From Luteibacter aegosomatis (GTDB lineage Bacteria; Pseudomonadota; Gammaproteobacteria; Xanthomonadales; Rhodanobacteraceae): DNA of 64,000 nucleotides. Of the stretch, positions 26,746-35,685 are shown piece by piece. The stretch lies in assembly GCF_023078455.1 (NCBI RefSeq), contig NZ_CP095740.1, positions 1,538,001 to 1,602,000 of the forward strand, written 5' to 3'. A program made the translations under genes and the position numbers. The notes under the pieces are model-generated. The model saw only the letters and a program-made list of their open reading frames with translations. It was not told where the DNA came from and did not search any database. Every line of letters starts with the position of its first letter. Positions within the stretch are counted from its first letter, which is position 1.

Positions 26746-28254
26746 TCAGCGGTAGTTGAATTCGGGGGACGAGAGCAGGAACGTGTTCCACTCCTGCTGC
26801 GAGGTGGCCTGCGATAACGCGTCGCGCGTCCTTGGGCCGAGATAGGGATCGAGGGTGGCGTAGTAAATGGGCGTGGTCAGTTGCGGAAAGCCGCCGCGCT
26901 GGCGCGTGCCGCCCTCGTCGAGGTCGAACAGGTGGTTGGCGCCGCTGCCGATGGCGCGCGCGATCTCGAAGCGCTTGGCCACCTGGCCGGAACTGGACCA
27001 TTCCGAATCGGCCGACGGCCAGCCGTCCGGCGTGACGCGACCGAAGGGCGCCTGGCCGAGCTGGTTGATCCAGTTCACCAGCGGACGCGGGTTCGCCACC
27101 GGCTTGCCGTCATAAGCCAGTCGCATGGTGGAAACGAGGAACTGGGTGGGATCCTTGTAGCGCTTGCCGAGCGACGCGGTGAAATCCTTCGAGGTAAGCA
27201 TCGTCTTCACGACCTCGGCGATGTCGCCGTCGCTGCGCCGGAACGTCCTGGCCATGGCGTCGACGAGGGCCGGCGACGGGTCGTCCGACACGAAATACTT
27301 CGCCAGCTTCGTGGACACGAACGTGGCGCAGGCCGGCTGGCTCACGATGAGGTCCACGGCTTTCTCCACCTCGTCGAAACCGCCTCCCTTGATGGCGTGG
27401 CCGAGCAGGACCTTGTCGCCGAAGTCGTGACGGTTCGGGTTGAACTCGAAGACGCCTTCCTGGACGTAGTAAGGCTGGAGATCGCGCCGGATCTTGCGCG
27501 GTTGGCCGTCGAAGTTCACGCCCACGCCGGTGAGGATGCGTGCGAGGTTCTGCACGTCGGCCTGCGTGTAGCCGGACCCCACGCCGAGCGTGTGCAGTTC
27601 CATCAGTTCGCGCGCGTAGTTTTCGTTGACCTTGTCGCGCGCGTTCTGCGCGTTGTCGAGGTATTCGAGCATGGCGGGACTTTTCAGCGTCGCCATCACC
27701 AGGTCGCGGAATTTCCCCAGGGCATGCGGGCGGATCGTGTCCTGCGCGTAGTCGGCCACCAGCCAGCGCACGCGACCCTTGTTCTGGAACACGCTGAAAT
27801 GATTCAGCCAGAACCATACCAACTGTTCACGCAGCTGGTTTTCGTCGTATATCGCATGGAGCAGTTCGGCGGACTGCGCTTCCTGCGCGTACTCGTTGCC
27901 TTGCTTCTGCAGGGCCTTGCGCGCCTCCTGCTTCGCATCGCCATCGGGCATGTCCTTCACGTCGCGATACTGGTCGCGCACCTGCGCGAGCAGGGTGGCG
28001 GTCGGTGTCTTCATGACGTCGAAACCCGCGATCTGCGCTTTGACGGCGGGGGGCAAGCCCTCGTCGGAGGGATGCAATTGACGGTCGAGGAAACGGCGTT
28101 TGCCCAGGTCGCGAAAACTCGCGACGGTGGCCGAATCCGCGCCGAAGGTGACCCGGTTCAGCCAGGCCGCATCTTCTTTCGACAGGGCCGTGTCGGCAGC
28201 CGTCGCCGGCAGGGCGGCGACGGCGAACAGGCATGCGGCGAAAAGCGATCGCAT
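26746..28254 (-). CDS. DUF1800 exported protein
   Basis: This 502-residue protein has a signal peptide ending in PATAA. It carries the DUF1800 features: LNRVTFGADSATVASFRDLG near the N-terminus, LREQLVWFWLNHFSVF, and MLEYLDNAQNARDKVNENYARELMELHTLGVGSGYTQ. Function unknown. DUF1800 and DUF1501 genes are regularly found side by side in many phyla, so the two proteins probably act together in the periplasm or at the surface. Confidence 0.88.
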   Translation of the reverse strand: MRSLFAACLFAVAALPATAADTALSKEDAAWLNRVTFGADSATVASFRDLGKRRFLDRQLHPSDEGLPPAVKAQIAGFDVMKTPTATLLAQVRDQYRDVKDMPDGDAKQEARKALQKQGNEYAQEAQSAELLHAIYDENQLREQLVWFWLNHFSVFQNKGRVRWLVADYAQDTIRPHALGKFRDLVMATLKSPAMLEYLDNAQNARDKVNENYARELMELHTLGVGSGYTQADVQNLARILTGVGVNFDGQPRKIRRDLQPYYVQEGVFEFNPNRHDFGDKVLLGHAIKGGGFDEVEKAVDLIVSQPACATFVSTKLAKYFVSDDPSPALVDAMARTFRRSDGDIAEVVKTMLTSKDFTASLGKRYKDPTQFLVSTMRLAYDGKPVANPRPLVNWINQLGQAPFGRVTPDGWPSADSEWSSSGQVAKRFEIARAIGSGANHLFDLDEGGTRQRGGFPQLTTPIYYATLDPYLGPRTRDALSQATSQQEWNTFLLSSPEFNYR

Positions 28255-28326
28255 GGAACCTTCCGTTCTCGGGGGCGATGTTCCGTTGAACGGTTGGACG
28301 ACCCGGTAGGTTTACTGCGATCCCGT

Positions 28327-28351
28327 TCGCGGACCCTGTCCGCGAACCGGG
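28327..28351. repeat. CGCGGACCCTGTCCGCG hairpin
   Basis: The palindromic core is at 28328-28344, extended by TTCG/CGAA and CCCG/CGGG into a longer stem. It lies between the DUF1800 start and the end of the small gene at 28366, where it could end that gene's transcript. Confidence 0.65.
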
Positions 28352-28365
28352 TGGAGCGAAAGGTG

Positions 28366-28662
28366 TCAGATCTCGTTTTCGTCCGGGTCGACGAACTCGA
28401 TCGCCGCTTCCCGGGTACCCGCGGTCTCCTCGGCGACCTCGCGCACGCGTTCCAGCTTGCTGCGCGGCGATTCCACCTCGACGGTGTAGGTCTTCGAACT
28501 CATGTCGTCGGACAGGTTCTGCGAACTGGAGTCGTCGCGGAAGTCGTTCATGAAATCGTCGACCTCCTCGACGCGCTCGATGCCGTCGATGCCGTGGAGG
28601 GCGGTGATCACGTCGTCGAACACGTCGCGGTCGCCGGTGATGCGCAACTGGATACGGGGCAT
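28366..28662 (-). CDS. Conserved small acidic protein, unknown function
   Basis: This 98-residue protein starts with ATG at 28662 after AGGAGA. The first half (MPRIQLRITGDRDVFDDVITALHGIDGIERVEEVDD) has a beta-alpha-beta pattern like ACT or ferredoxin-like folds; the middle is Ser/Asp-rich (RDDSSSQNLSDD) and the second half predicts one strand and one helix. It is strongly acidic. I do not recognise a named family. It is divergent from the methyltransferase gene, with 70 bases between starts. Confidence 0.72.
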   Translation of the reverse strand: MPRIQLRITGDRDVFDDVITALHGIDGIERVEEVDDFMNDFRDDSSSQNLSDDMSSKTYTVEVESPRSKLERVREVAEETAGTREAAIEFVDPDENEI

Positions 28663-28732
28663 GTGACTCTCCTGGGGCGATGGCGAGATGTTGCCCGGAC
28701 GAGTGTATGCCCGAAGTGGAGGGACCGCTAAC

Positions 28733-29365
28733 ATGGCGGTTTTCCAGCCGGCGCGCGATATGTCCAAGACCTACGACCAGGCCTATTTCGACAAGTGGTA
28801 CCGCAGCGCCGACCATGCGGTGCGTTCCCCGGCCGAGTTGCGCCGCAAGGTGGCGATGGTGCTGGGGCAGGCCGAGTTCTACCTGGGCCGGCCGGTGCGC
28901 AACGTGCTCGACGTGGGCTGTGGCGAGGCGCCCTGGCGGGCCGTGCTGCGCCGTCTGCGGCCGGATATCGCCTATCGGGGGCTGGAGGCCAGCGAATACG
29001 CCGTGGCCCGCTACGGGCGCAGTCGCAACATCGGCTACGCCCGCTTCGGCCAGCTCGCCGAACTGCGCTTCGACACGCCGTTCGACCTCATCGTCTGCAC
29101 CGACGTGCTGCATTACCTGAAGCCGGCCGAGATCCGCGCCGGCCTCACCGGCGTCGCCGACATGCTCGAGGGGTTGGCCTTCTTGGAGGTCTACACGCGC
29201 GAGGACGATCCCGGCGGGGATCGCGAGGGTTTCCAGGCGCGTCCTGCGCGCTGGTATCGCGAGGCCTTCAGGGAGGTGGGCCTGCTGCCCGTGGGGTCGC
29301 AGTGTTATGTCGGTCCGACGCTGGCCCGGCGTGTCGCGGCGCTGGAGACCTGCGCTAGCGCATGA
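28733..29365 (+). CDS. SAM-dependent methyltransferase
   Basis: This 210-residue class I methyltransferase has the SAM-binding motif NVLDVGCGEAPW, an acidic strand-2 end at YRGLEASEYA and motif IV FDLIVCTDVLHYL. The start at 28733 follows GGAGGG by 9 bases; the ATG at 28760 (MSKTYDQAYFDKWY) is an alternative and is close to where conservation probably begins. Substrate unknown. Its end overlaps the convergent CPBP gene by 11 bases. Confidence 0.85.
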   Translation: MAVFQPARDMSKTYDQAYFDKWYRSADHAVRSPAELRRKVAMVLGQAEFYLGRPVRNVLDVGCGEAPWRAVLRRLRPDIAYRGLEASEYAVARYGRSRNIGYARFGQLAELRFDTPFDLIVCTDVLHYLKPAEIRAGLTGVADMLEGLAFLEVYTREDDPGGDREGFQARPARWYREAFREVGLLPVGSQCYVGPTLARRVAALETCASA

Positions 29366-30128
29366 ACCAGCCGACCGTGGCCATGGCGTTGTTCACGGCA
29401 TGGGTCACGAAGGCCGGCCAGAGGGAGCGGCTGCGTACACGCAGCCAGGCGCAGAACAGGCCCACCAACACGAGGTTGGGCACGGCGTACCAGAGCCAGT
29501 CGAGGTCGGGCAGGTGCACCAGGCCGAACACCGCCGCCGAGACCGCGATGGCCCCACCGTCGCCCATGCGGGCGCGAAGCGTGGCGAGGAAGGCGCCGCG
29601 GAAGAGTACTTCCTCCACGAGGGGGCCCACCACCACGGCGGCGGGGACCAGGGCGGCCCGCATGCCGACGTGGGCCTTGTCGGCGATGTCGCTGACCGCC
29701 TGGCTCACGTCGTGGCCGCCGGCCAGCCACGAGGTGAGCAGGCCGCCGAGGATCGGGGCGGCGAAGCCCAGTACCGTGGCGAAGGCGATATGTCGGCCGT
29801 CCGGCGGGGTGAAGCCGAGCCCGGAAAGGCCTCCCTCGGTGGCGCGGGCACCCCATCGGCGGACGAGCACGGCGATGGTGATGGCGGCCGAACAGACCAG
29901 GGTGAGGATCACCACCACGATCAAGCGGTCGGGTGCGCCGGGCACGCTCTGCGGAAACTGCCGCGAGATCAGCTGCGAGAGGGTGCCGAAAAGGCCACCG
30001 AAGCCGAACTGGAGCGCGAAGTAACCGAGGATGCACAGAAGCGTCTCGACCAGGCCGGGCACGCGCTCCGGCGGGGCGGACAGGTCGGTGTCCATGGGAA
30101 GGGCAGGGGATGCGGAATCGTGGGGCAT
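29355..30128 (-). CDS. CPBP-family intramembrane metalloprotease
   Basis: This 257-residue polytopic membrane protein belongs to the CPBP (CAAX protease/bacteriocin-processing, Abi) family. The motifs are EEVLFRGAF, FGLVHL and THAVNN, which supply the catalytic Glu and the metal-binding His/Asn residues. About seven hydrophobic segments are visible. Substrate unknown; relatives process membrane-anchored or prenylated peptides. No peptide substrate gene is evident nearby. Confidence 0.87.
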   Translation of the reverse strand: MPHDSASPALPMDTDLSAPPERVPGLVETLLCILGYFALQFGFGGLFGTLSQLISRQFPQSVPGAPDRLIVVVILTLVCSAAITIAVLVRRWGARATEGGLSGLGFTPPDGRHIAFATVLGFAAPILGGLLTSWLAGGHDVSQAVSDIADKAHVGMRAALVPAAVVVGPLVEEVLFRGAFLATLRARMGDGGAIAVSAAVFGLVHLPDLDWLWYAVPNLVLVGLFCAWLRVRSRSLWPAFVTHAVNNAMATVGWFMR

Positions 30129-30247
30129 GCGGCACCCTAGCCGAGGCTTGCCGCGCCGCGCAACGGCAGGTCGGCACGGTCCGTCACGCGGCCCCTGTAT
30201 AGTGTTGCGTCCCTGAAGGAGAGAACGGGCGCCTTGCGCGCCGGCCC

Positions 30248-31816
30248 ATGTTTGTATTCGACTGGCTAGCCGACCCCTCCGCCTGGGCGGGTCTCCTCAC
30301 GTTGATCGTGCTGGAGATCGTGCTCGGCATCGACAACCTCGTCTTCGTCGCGATCCTCGCCGACAAGCTGCCCGCGCGGCAGCGCGACCATGCCCGGCTG
30401 CTCGGCCTGGGCCTGGCCCTGGTCATGCGCCTGTGCCTGCTGGCGGCGATGTCCTGGCTGGTCACGCTGACCACGCCGCTGTTCGAATGGAACGGCTTCG
30501 GCTTGTCCTGGCGCGACCTCATCCTGCTTGTCGGCGGCGCCTTCCTGCTGTTCAAGGCCACGCTCGAACTGCACGAGCGGCTGGAAGCCTCCGACGACCA
30601 CGAGGGCAAGGGCGCGCGACGCGGCAGTTTCTGGCTCACCGTGCTGCAGATCGTGATCCTCGACGCCGTGTTCTCGCTCGACTCGGTGATCACCGCCGTG
30701 GGCATGGTCGACCACCTGTCGATCATGATGATCGGCGTGGTGATCGCCATGGCCCTGATGATCACCGCCAGCAAGCCGCTCACCGCTTTCGTGAACGCGC
30801 GGCCCACGGTGGTGATCCTGTGCCTGTCGTTCCTGCTGATGATCGGCTTCAGCCTCATCGCCGAAGGATTCGGCTTCCACATTCCCAAAGGCTATCTCTA
30901 CGCGGCGATCGGCTTCTCGATCATGATCGAGGCGTTCAACCAGACGATGCGGCGCAATCGCCGCCGCTCGCTGCTGGTCGGCGGGCGCTCCATGCGCGAC
31001 CGCACCGCCAAGGCGGTGTTGCGCCTGCTGGGCGGGCGTCCGGAAGACGAGGCCGAGCCGGGCGGCGCGCCGACCGAGGCCGCCGAGGCGTCGGTGTTCG
31101 GCAAGGACGAGCTGGAGATGGTGCAGGGGGTGCTCGATCTCTCGCAGCGTCCCGTGCGCTCGATCATGACGCCGCGCACCGAGATCGTCTGGGTCGATCC
31201 GTCCGACGAACTGGGCAACCTGCTCGAGGAAGCGCGCGAGTCGCCGCATCACTGGATGCTGGTCGCCAACGGCGACCTCGACGAACTGGTGGGCGTGGTC
31301 TCGTCGCGCGATCTTCTCGCCAGCCTCAGCGATCACGGTCGCCTGGAGACCTCCGTGGTGCGCAAACCCGTCACGGTGCTGGAGTCGCTGAGCGTGCTGC
31401 GCCTGATCGACGAATTCCGCCGCGCGTCGTTGCAGGTGGCGCTGGTCGTCGACGAATACGGAAGCATCCTCGGCCTGGTGACGCCCGCCGACGTGCTGGA
31501 AACCATCGCGGGCGAATTCCCCAACGAAGGCCGCGAGGGCGATCCTTCCGCCGTGAGCGAACCGGATGGCGCATGGCTGCTCGATGCCAGCCTCGACGCG
31601 CGCCGCGTGGAGCACCTGCTCGGCCACCGTTTGCCAGGCGCGGCAGAAGGAAATTTCTCAACCCTTGCCGGCTTCGTGCTCCAGCGCCTCGGTCGCTTAC
31701 CCGGCGTGGGAGATCGCTTCGAGGCCGATGGCCTTGCGTTCGAAGTGAAGGCTATGGAAGGTGCACGCATCCAGCGCGTCAGGGTGCTGGCCTTGCCCGT
31801 GGACGACGACACGTGA
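30248..31816 (+). CDS. TerC-family membrane protein with CBS and CorC domains
   Basis: This 522-residue protein has an N-terminal TerC-type domain (residues about 1-240, seven TM helices, with [16 protein letters not shown] and [15 protein letters not shown] carrying the conserved acidic residues), a pair of CBS domains (about 295-420, beginning [16 protein letters not shown]) and a CorC/HlyC-type C-terminal domain (about 435-515). The layout matches YoaE/YegH-like proteins. TerC-type proteins are tied to manganese or other metal efflux. The ribosome site GGAGA lies 18-20 bases before ATG with a small GC hairpin between. TATAGT at about 30198 could be the -10. Confidence 0.9.
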   Translation: MFVFDWLADPSAWAGLLTLIVLEIVLGIDNLVFVAILADKLPARQRDHARLLGLGLALVMRLCLLAAMSWLVTLTTPLFEWNGFGLSWRDLILLVGGAFLLFKATLELHERLEASDDHEGKGARRGSFWLTVLQIVILDAVFSLDSVITAVGMVDHLSIMMIGVVIAMALMITASKPLTAFVNARPTVVILCLSFLLMIGFSLIAEGFGFHIPKGYLYAAIGFSIMIEAFNQTMRRNRRRSLLVGGRSMRDRTAKAVLRLLGGRPEDEAEPGGAPTEAAEASVFGKDELEMVQGVLDLSQRPVRSIMTPRTEIVWVDPSDELGNLLEEARESPHHWMLVANGDLDELVGVVSSRDLLASLSDHGRLETSVVRKPVTVLESLSVLRLIDEFRRASLQVALVVDEYGSILGLVTPADVLETIAGEFPNEGREGDPSAVSEPDGAWLLDASLDARRVEHLLGHRLPGAAEGNFSTLAGFVLQRLGRLPGVGDRFEADGLAFEVKAMEGARIQRVRVLALPVDDDT

Positions 31817-31915
31817 CGGAGCGCGTCCTCATGCGGCCCTACGACCGATGGCCTATGGATCGTTCCTCATCCGGGGTGTAATCAGGGCGCACCGGAGCAG
31901 AAAGGAAAACATGAC

Positions 31916-32839
31916 ATGGAATGTCATTTCGCGCGGGGCTCTTCTTTTTTCATGCAGGTCGTCGTCATGCTGGTCGGTTGCGCCCTGGGCGCCTGCTCGC
32001 CGTGGCATGCCCCCGCACCGCCAGCGACGACGGCCGTGCTGGACGGACCGGACGGACCTGGCACGGTGGCCAACCTGAGACATCGTTATGAGGACCTCGC
32101 CATGGATTGCCGCGGTGAGCCCGCCGTGCGGTGCACGGGCGTCCTCGTCGAGGCAGCGGTCGACGGCAAGGATCCATGGCAACCCTATGCAGGCAACGGC
32201 GTGCCCATGTCCTGGTTCAGGAAGGACGCGTGGATCAAGCAGGCTTATCAGGGCCGAGGGGGTGTCACTTACTACGCGCCTGACGATTCGCCTGGCTTGC
32301 GCAAGCGTCCTTTGTACATCCTGTGTGCCTACGTCTTCAATGCTTACACTGATTTTCGAAAGGGACGCTGCGAGGGCTACGAGGACACGGCAACGTATCC
32401 CGTCTCCGGGCCTTGCCAGCGGGAAGGCGTATTCACCGCGGCGCAATGGCGGGAGCATTTCGCGCGGCGGCCCAGTTCGATCGGCATGTCGTGGCAATGC
32501 GGCTTCGACCTGGGCATGTCGGATGGCCCCCGGGTGTTCGCGCTACTGCCAGGCCTGATGCGTGATTCGGGTGTTCCCGAATACACGGGCAGCATCAACG
32601 AACTGGTTGCCGAATCGTGGCCGCCGAACGAACCGGCGACGGTACCCATCGAGTCGTTTTATTACGACACGCGGCACGGCGACAGTCTCGCCACGGCGCA
32701 GAGGTTGCAGGTCGCGATGAATGATCGGGGAGGCATCTGGCGCCCCGTCATCGCTATCACGTTCGGGGCAACGGAAGATGACGCGACCCTTTTCGACTAT
32801 CGCGAAGCCGACCAGGCAAGGCGTCCGCCCGATCGCTGA
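31916..32839 (+). CDS. Halovibrin-like lipoprotein, paralogue 1 of 3
   Basis: This 307-residue putative lipoprotein has a lipobox in GCALGACS. The mature part matches, by memory, the halovibrin (HvnA/HvnC) family of secreted NAD glycohydrolases: an RY-D-C start (RYEDLAMDCRGEPAVRCTG), GVPMSWFRKD, ILCAYVFNAYTDF, SGPCQREG, WQCGFDL and VPIESFYYD. Six or more conserved Cys suggest disulfides outside the cytoplasm. The start at 31916 follows AAGGA by 9 bases; an internal ATG at 31952 is possible. About half its residues match the other two paralogues, and it is the most divergent of the three. The activity is inferred. Confidence 0.68.
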   Translation: MECHFARGSSFFMQVVVMLVGCALGACSPWHAPAPPATTAVLDGPDGPGTVANLRHRYEDLAMDCRGEPAVRCTGVLVEAAVDGKDPWQPYAGNGVPMSWFRKDAWIKQAYQGRGGVTYYAPDDSPGLRKRPLYILCAYVFNAYTDFRKGRCEGYEDTATYPVSGPCQREGVFTAAQWREHFARRPSSIGMSWQCGFDLGMSDGPRVFALLPGLMRDSGVPEYTGSINELVAESWPPNEPATVPIESFYYDTRHGDSLATAQRLQVAMNDRGGIWRPVIAITFGATEDDATLFDYREADQARRPPDR

Positions 32840-33125
32840 TACGAAGGCGTAGCGGCGTGGCAAGGGAAATTTCTCAGCATAGGGACGGCTCGCGATGTGC
32901 CACCGCGTGTCGCGAACCCGCTTGGCGAAAGGGGTTGCCGTCGATGAACTTGCAGGGAGGGGGCGACGAAGGAAAGATGCGCGTACCCGGCGCCGGTGGG
33001 CGACGACACGTCATCCATGAATTCGCGGGCCGATGATGCGGCGGCCTTCGGATACCGACGTACCGCATCAAGGAGCAACAGGAAGCGACGACATGGACGT
33101 CTCTTTACTATTGGAGCTTTAAACG

Positions 33126-34031
33126 ATGTACCTAGCCCTCATGCTCGGTTGCGCCCTCGGCGCATGTTCTACGCCGCCGTCTTCCGGTCAGCCGACCGCC
33201 AAGGCCGTGCTGGACGGGCCGGACGGTCCCAGCACCGTCGTCAATCTCATGAACCGCTACAACGACCTCTCCATGGACTGCCGGGGCGAGCCGGCGGTGC
33301 GCTGCACGGGCGTGCTCCTGGAAGCTTCCGACGATCGCGATCCATGGCAGCCGTTCGCGGACAACGGCGTGCCGATGTCGTGGTTCAGGCGTGACGCGCC
33401 GATCACCGGAATGTATCCGCCTCAGGCCGGCATGTTCTATTACCCCGCCGACAAGTCGGTGCAGTTCGGCAAGCGGCCGATGAACGTGCAATGCGCCTAC
33501 GTACTCAATGCATTCACCGATTTCCGCCCCTCCCGTTGTGGAGGTTTCGACGAACCGGGCAGTCCCGAAAGCGGTCCATGTCAGCCGCAGGGCATCACGA
33601 CGGCCGCTGCCTGGTTCGCGCACATGGATCGCAACCCGCAGAAGCCCAACCAGGCAGGAGGTTGGCAATGCGGGTTCGACCTCACCGCGCCGGATCGCGC
33701 GGTGGTCTTCTCGCACTTTCCCCAACTGATGCGCGAATACCTCGTGAAGCACGAACCGCGGAACGGATACAACGAACTGGTCGCGTTCTCATGGCCGCAC
33801 GACCAGCCGGACATCGTGCCGATCGAGGCGTTCTTCTACCGAGCCGGTCCTTTTCCCAATCCGGTATCCGCATTGGAGCGTGCACGCGCGTTGCAAGCTC
33901 GCATGAACGACGTCGGCGGCATCTGGCGCCCGATCGTCGAAGTGCGTTTTCCGACCGACCCCGGCCAGCCGGTCCTTTTCGGCTACAACGAGGCCGATCA
34001 GGCACGTCCCGTGCCGGTAACGCGACATTGA
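33126..34031 (+). CDS. Halovibrin-like lipoprotein, paralogue 2 of 3
   Basis: This 301-residue paralogue of the genes at 31916 and 34188 keeps the same motif order: RYNDLSMDCRGEPAVRCTG, GVPMSWFRRD, NVQCAYVLNAFTDFR, ESGPCQPQG, WQCGFDLTAPDR, ELVAFSWP, VPIEAFFYRAGP and MNDVGGIWRPIVE. The lipobox is LGAC at residues 11-14, but the signal peptide is unusually short and has no basic residue. An in-frame stop 6 bases before the ATG prevents a longer reading, and GGAG lies 13 bases upstream. It is 287 bases from paralogue 1; that gap holds no gene I can support. Confidence 0.68.
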   Translation: MYLALMLGCALGACSTPPSSGQPTAKAVLDGPDGPSTVVNLMNRYNDLSMDCRGEPAVRCTGVLLEASDDRDPWQPFADNGVPMSWFRRDAPITGMYPPQAGMFYYPADKSVQFGKRPMNVQCAYVLNAFTDFRPSRCGGFDEPGSPESGPCQPQGITTAAAWFAHMDRNPQKPNQAGGWQCGFDLTAPDRAVVFSHFPQLMREYLVKHEPRNGYNELVAFSWPHDQPDIVPIEAFFYRAGPFPNPVSALERARALQARMNDVGGIWRPIVEVRFPTDPGQPVLFGYNEADQARPVPVTRH

Positions 34032-34187
34032 CCGAGCTTTAGGAACGATCGGCCGTCGCACCGGGTCTCCCGGTGCGACGCCGCGATGCGCGGGGGCGCA
34101 CATCGCGCCTACGACTCCTGGCCGATGGCGTAGTGAACTTCCGAAGAGGCATAACGTGTTTGCCTCAATTCAAGGGAGTCATACGAC

Positions 34188-35147
34188 ATGGATCGTCGTC
34201 TTCGCGCGGGAACGCGTCCGCATGTTTATGTCTTTATCCTGCTGGTCAGCGGTTTGCCGGCAGCGTGCTCTTCATCGCATCGCGCCGCGCCGGTGCCGGC
34301 CGAAGCGATATTGGCCGAGCCCGACGGCCCCGGTGTGGTAGCCGATTTGCGAGCTCGTTACGCCGACACGACAAGCTCATGCAAGGGTAACGAACCGGCG
34401 GTGCGCTGCACCGGTATCCTGTTGGAAGCCTCCCGGCTCAGGGATCCGTGGCTTCCCTACAAACCCGACGGCGTACCGATGTCATGGTTCAGGATCGACG
34501 GACCGATGCCGAGTACCTACGAACCGGAACGAGGTGTGCAGGCCGGGATGATCTATTACTCGCCCGATCGGTCGGTGCAGTTCGGCAAGCGACCGCTGAA
34601 CGTGCAGTGCGCTTACGTGTTCAACGCCTTCACGAACTTTCGTCCCAACGGCCGCTGCGAAGGAATTCCCGCATCGAATACCCCAGAGAGCGGCCCTTGT
34701 CAGCCGCAGGGTATCGTCGACCTCGACACCTGGATCGCGCACATCAAGCGAAATCCGGACCCGCCCCAGAACGGCGGCTGGCAGTGTGGCTTCGATCTGT
34801 CGGCGACGGACCGGACAGCCGTCTTCTCGCACTTCCCGTCGATGATGAAGGAAGCCCTGGTGAACAAGTATCCCGGTGCGGGCCATGATGAACTGATCAT
34901 CTACACCTGGCCGCAGGACGGCGCGCAGCTCGTGCCCATCGAAGCCTTCTTCTACAACGCGGGACCCGACACCCGGCAGAATTCGCTCGAGCGGGCCCAG
35001 GCTTTGCAGAAGCTCATGAACGACAAGGCCGGCATCTGGCGGCCCGTGGTCGAGATCCGCTTTCCGCTCGATCCGACCGACGAGGTACTCTTCGGCTACA
35101 ACGTCGGCGACCAGGGCATCCCCGCCCCCGCGTCGAAGCCGGACTGA
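34188..35147 (+). CDS. Halovibrin-like lipoprotein, paralogue 3 of 3
   Basis: This 319-residue paralogue has a well-formed lipoprotein signal (MDRRLRAGTRPHVYVFILLV, lipobox LPAAC). It shares NVQCAYVFNAFTNFR, ESGPCQPQG, WQCGFDLSATDR, VFSHFPSMMKE and VPIEAFFYNAG with paralogue 2, its closest relative. By family it may be a secreted or surface-bound NAD glycohydrolase. No cytoplasmic immunity gene of a known kind is evident beside the array. The stop is 2 bases from the stop of the convergent MAPEG gene. Confidence 0.68.
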   Translation: MDRRLRAGTRPHVYVFILLVSGLPAACSSSHRAAPVPAEAILAEPDGPGVVADLRARYADTTSSCKGNEPAVRCTGILLEASRLRDPWLPYKPDGVPMSWFRIDGPMPSTYEPERGVQAGMIYYSPDRSVQFGKRPLNVQCAYVFNAFTNFRPNGRCEGIPASNTPESGPCQPQGIVDLDTWIAHIKRNPDPPQNGGWQCGFDLSATDRTAVFSHFPSMMKEALVNKYPGAGHDELIIYTWPQDGAQLVPIEAFFYNAGPDTRQNSLERAQALQKLMNDKAGIWRPVVEIRFPLDPTDEVLFGYNVGDQGIPAPASKPD

Positions 35148-35149
35148 CG

Positions 35150-35581
35150 TTACTGCGCAGCGTCCTCCGCGGGCGCTGCCGCAGCGTTGTTTTCCATGAT
35201 GGCCATGCCCATTCCGCCGGCTGCCATCAGCATCAGGGCGGCCCAGGCCACCATCGACACGACGTAGCCTGGGCCGCGCCGCGTGGCGTCGCCGAGATAG
35301 GCCACGGCGTACCAGACGCGGCCGGCCAGCCAGACCAGCCCGGCGATGCCCGCCCACAGCGGGTCCACGTACTGGGCCGCCAACCAGAGTGCCGGGATGA
35401 ACATCACGGCGTTCTCCAGCGTGTTCATCTGTACCCGCCAGGCCCGCTCGAAGGAGGGGTCTCCCGAGATGGACGGCGCCTTGATACCGTAGCGCTCGCG
35501 TGCCCTGCCCACGATGACCACCGTGTAGAACATCAGGAGCAGGGTAAGCAGGGTGACGACGGCGGGGAGCTGACTGGTCAT
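35150..35581 (-). CDS. MAPEG-family membrane protein
   Basis: This 143-residue protein has four hydrophobic segments and the MAPEG (membrane-associated eicosanoid/glutathione metabolism) features: GRARERYGIKAPSISGDPSFERAWRVQMNTLENAVMFIPALWLAA. In bacteria such proteins may act as membrane glutathione transferases or peroxidases. The start at 35581 is chosen because hydrophobic MAPEG sequence begins there; the frame extends upstream without support. Glutathione reductase and S-formylglutathione hydrolase lie elsewhere in the window, but not as neighbours. Confidence 0.85.
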   Translation of the reverse strand: MTSQLPAVVTLLTLLLMFYTVVIVGRARERYGIKAPSISGDPSFERAWRVQMNTLENAVMFIPALWLAAQYVDPLWAGIAGLVWLAGRVWYAVAYLGDATRRGPGYVVSMVAWAALMLMAAGGMGMAIMENNAAAAPAEDAAQ

Positions 35582-35685
35582 GAAACGATCCGGGGGACAA
35601 CGGTAGCGGGGCAGTGTAGCGGCAACGCGCCGTGCGATCATGCCGACCGCGTCTCGCGGGGACACATTCGAGGGAGGAGGCAACC

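Noticed and set aside
30129..30247. A yybP-ykoY manganese riboswitch before the TerC-family gene
   Set aside because: The leader after the likely -10 is only about 45 bases and lacks the conserved loops of that riboswitch.
32840..33125. Possible small genes between halovibrin-like paralogues 1 and 2, including a 93-codon minus-strand frame
   Set aside because: No ribosome site or recognisable product; no evidence of an immunity gene.
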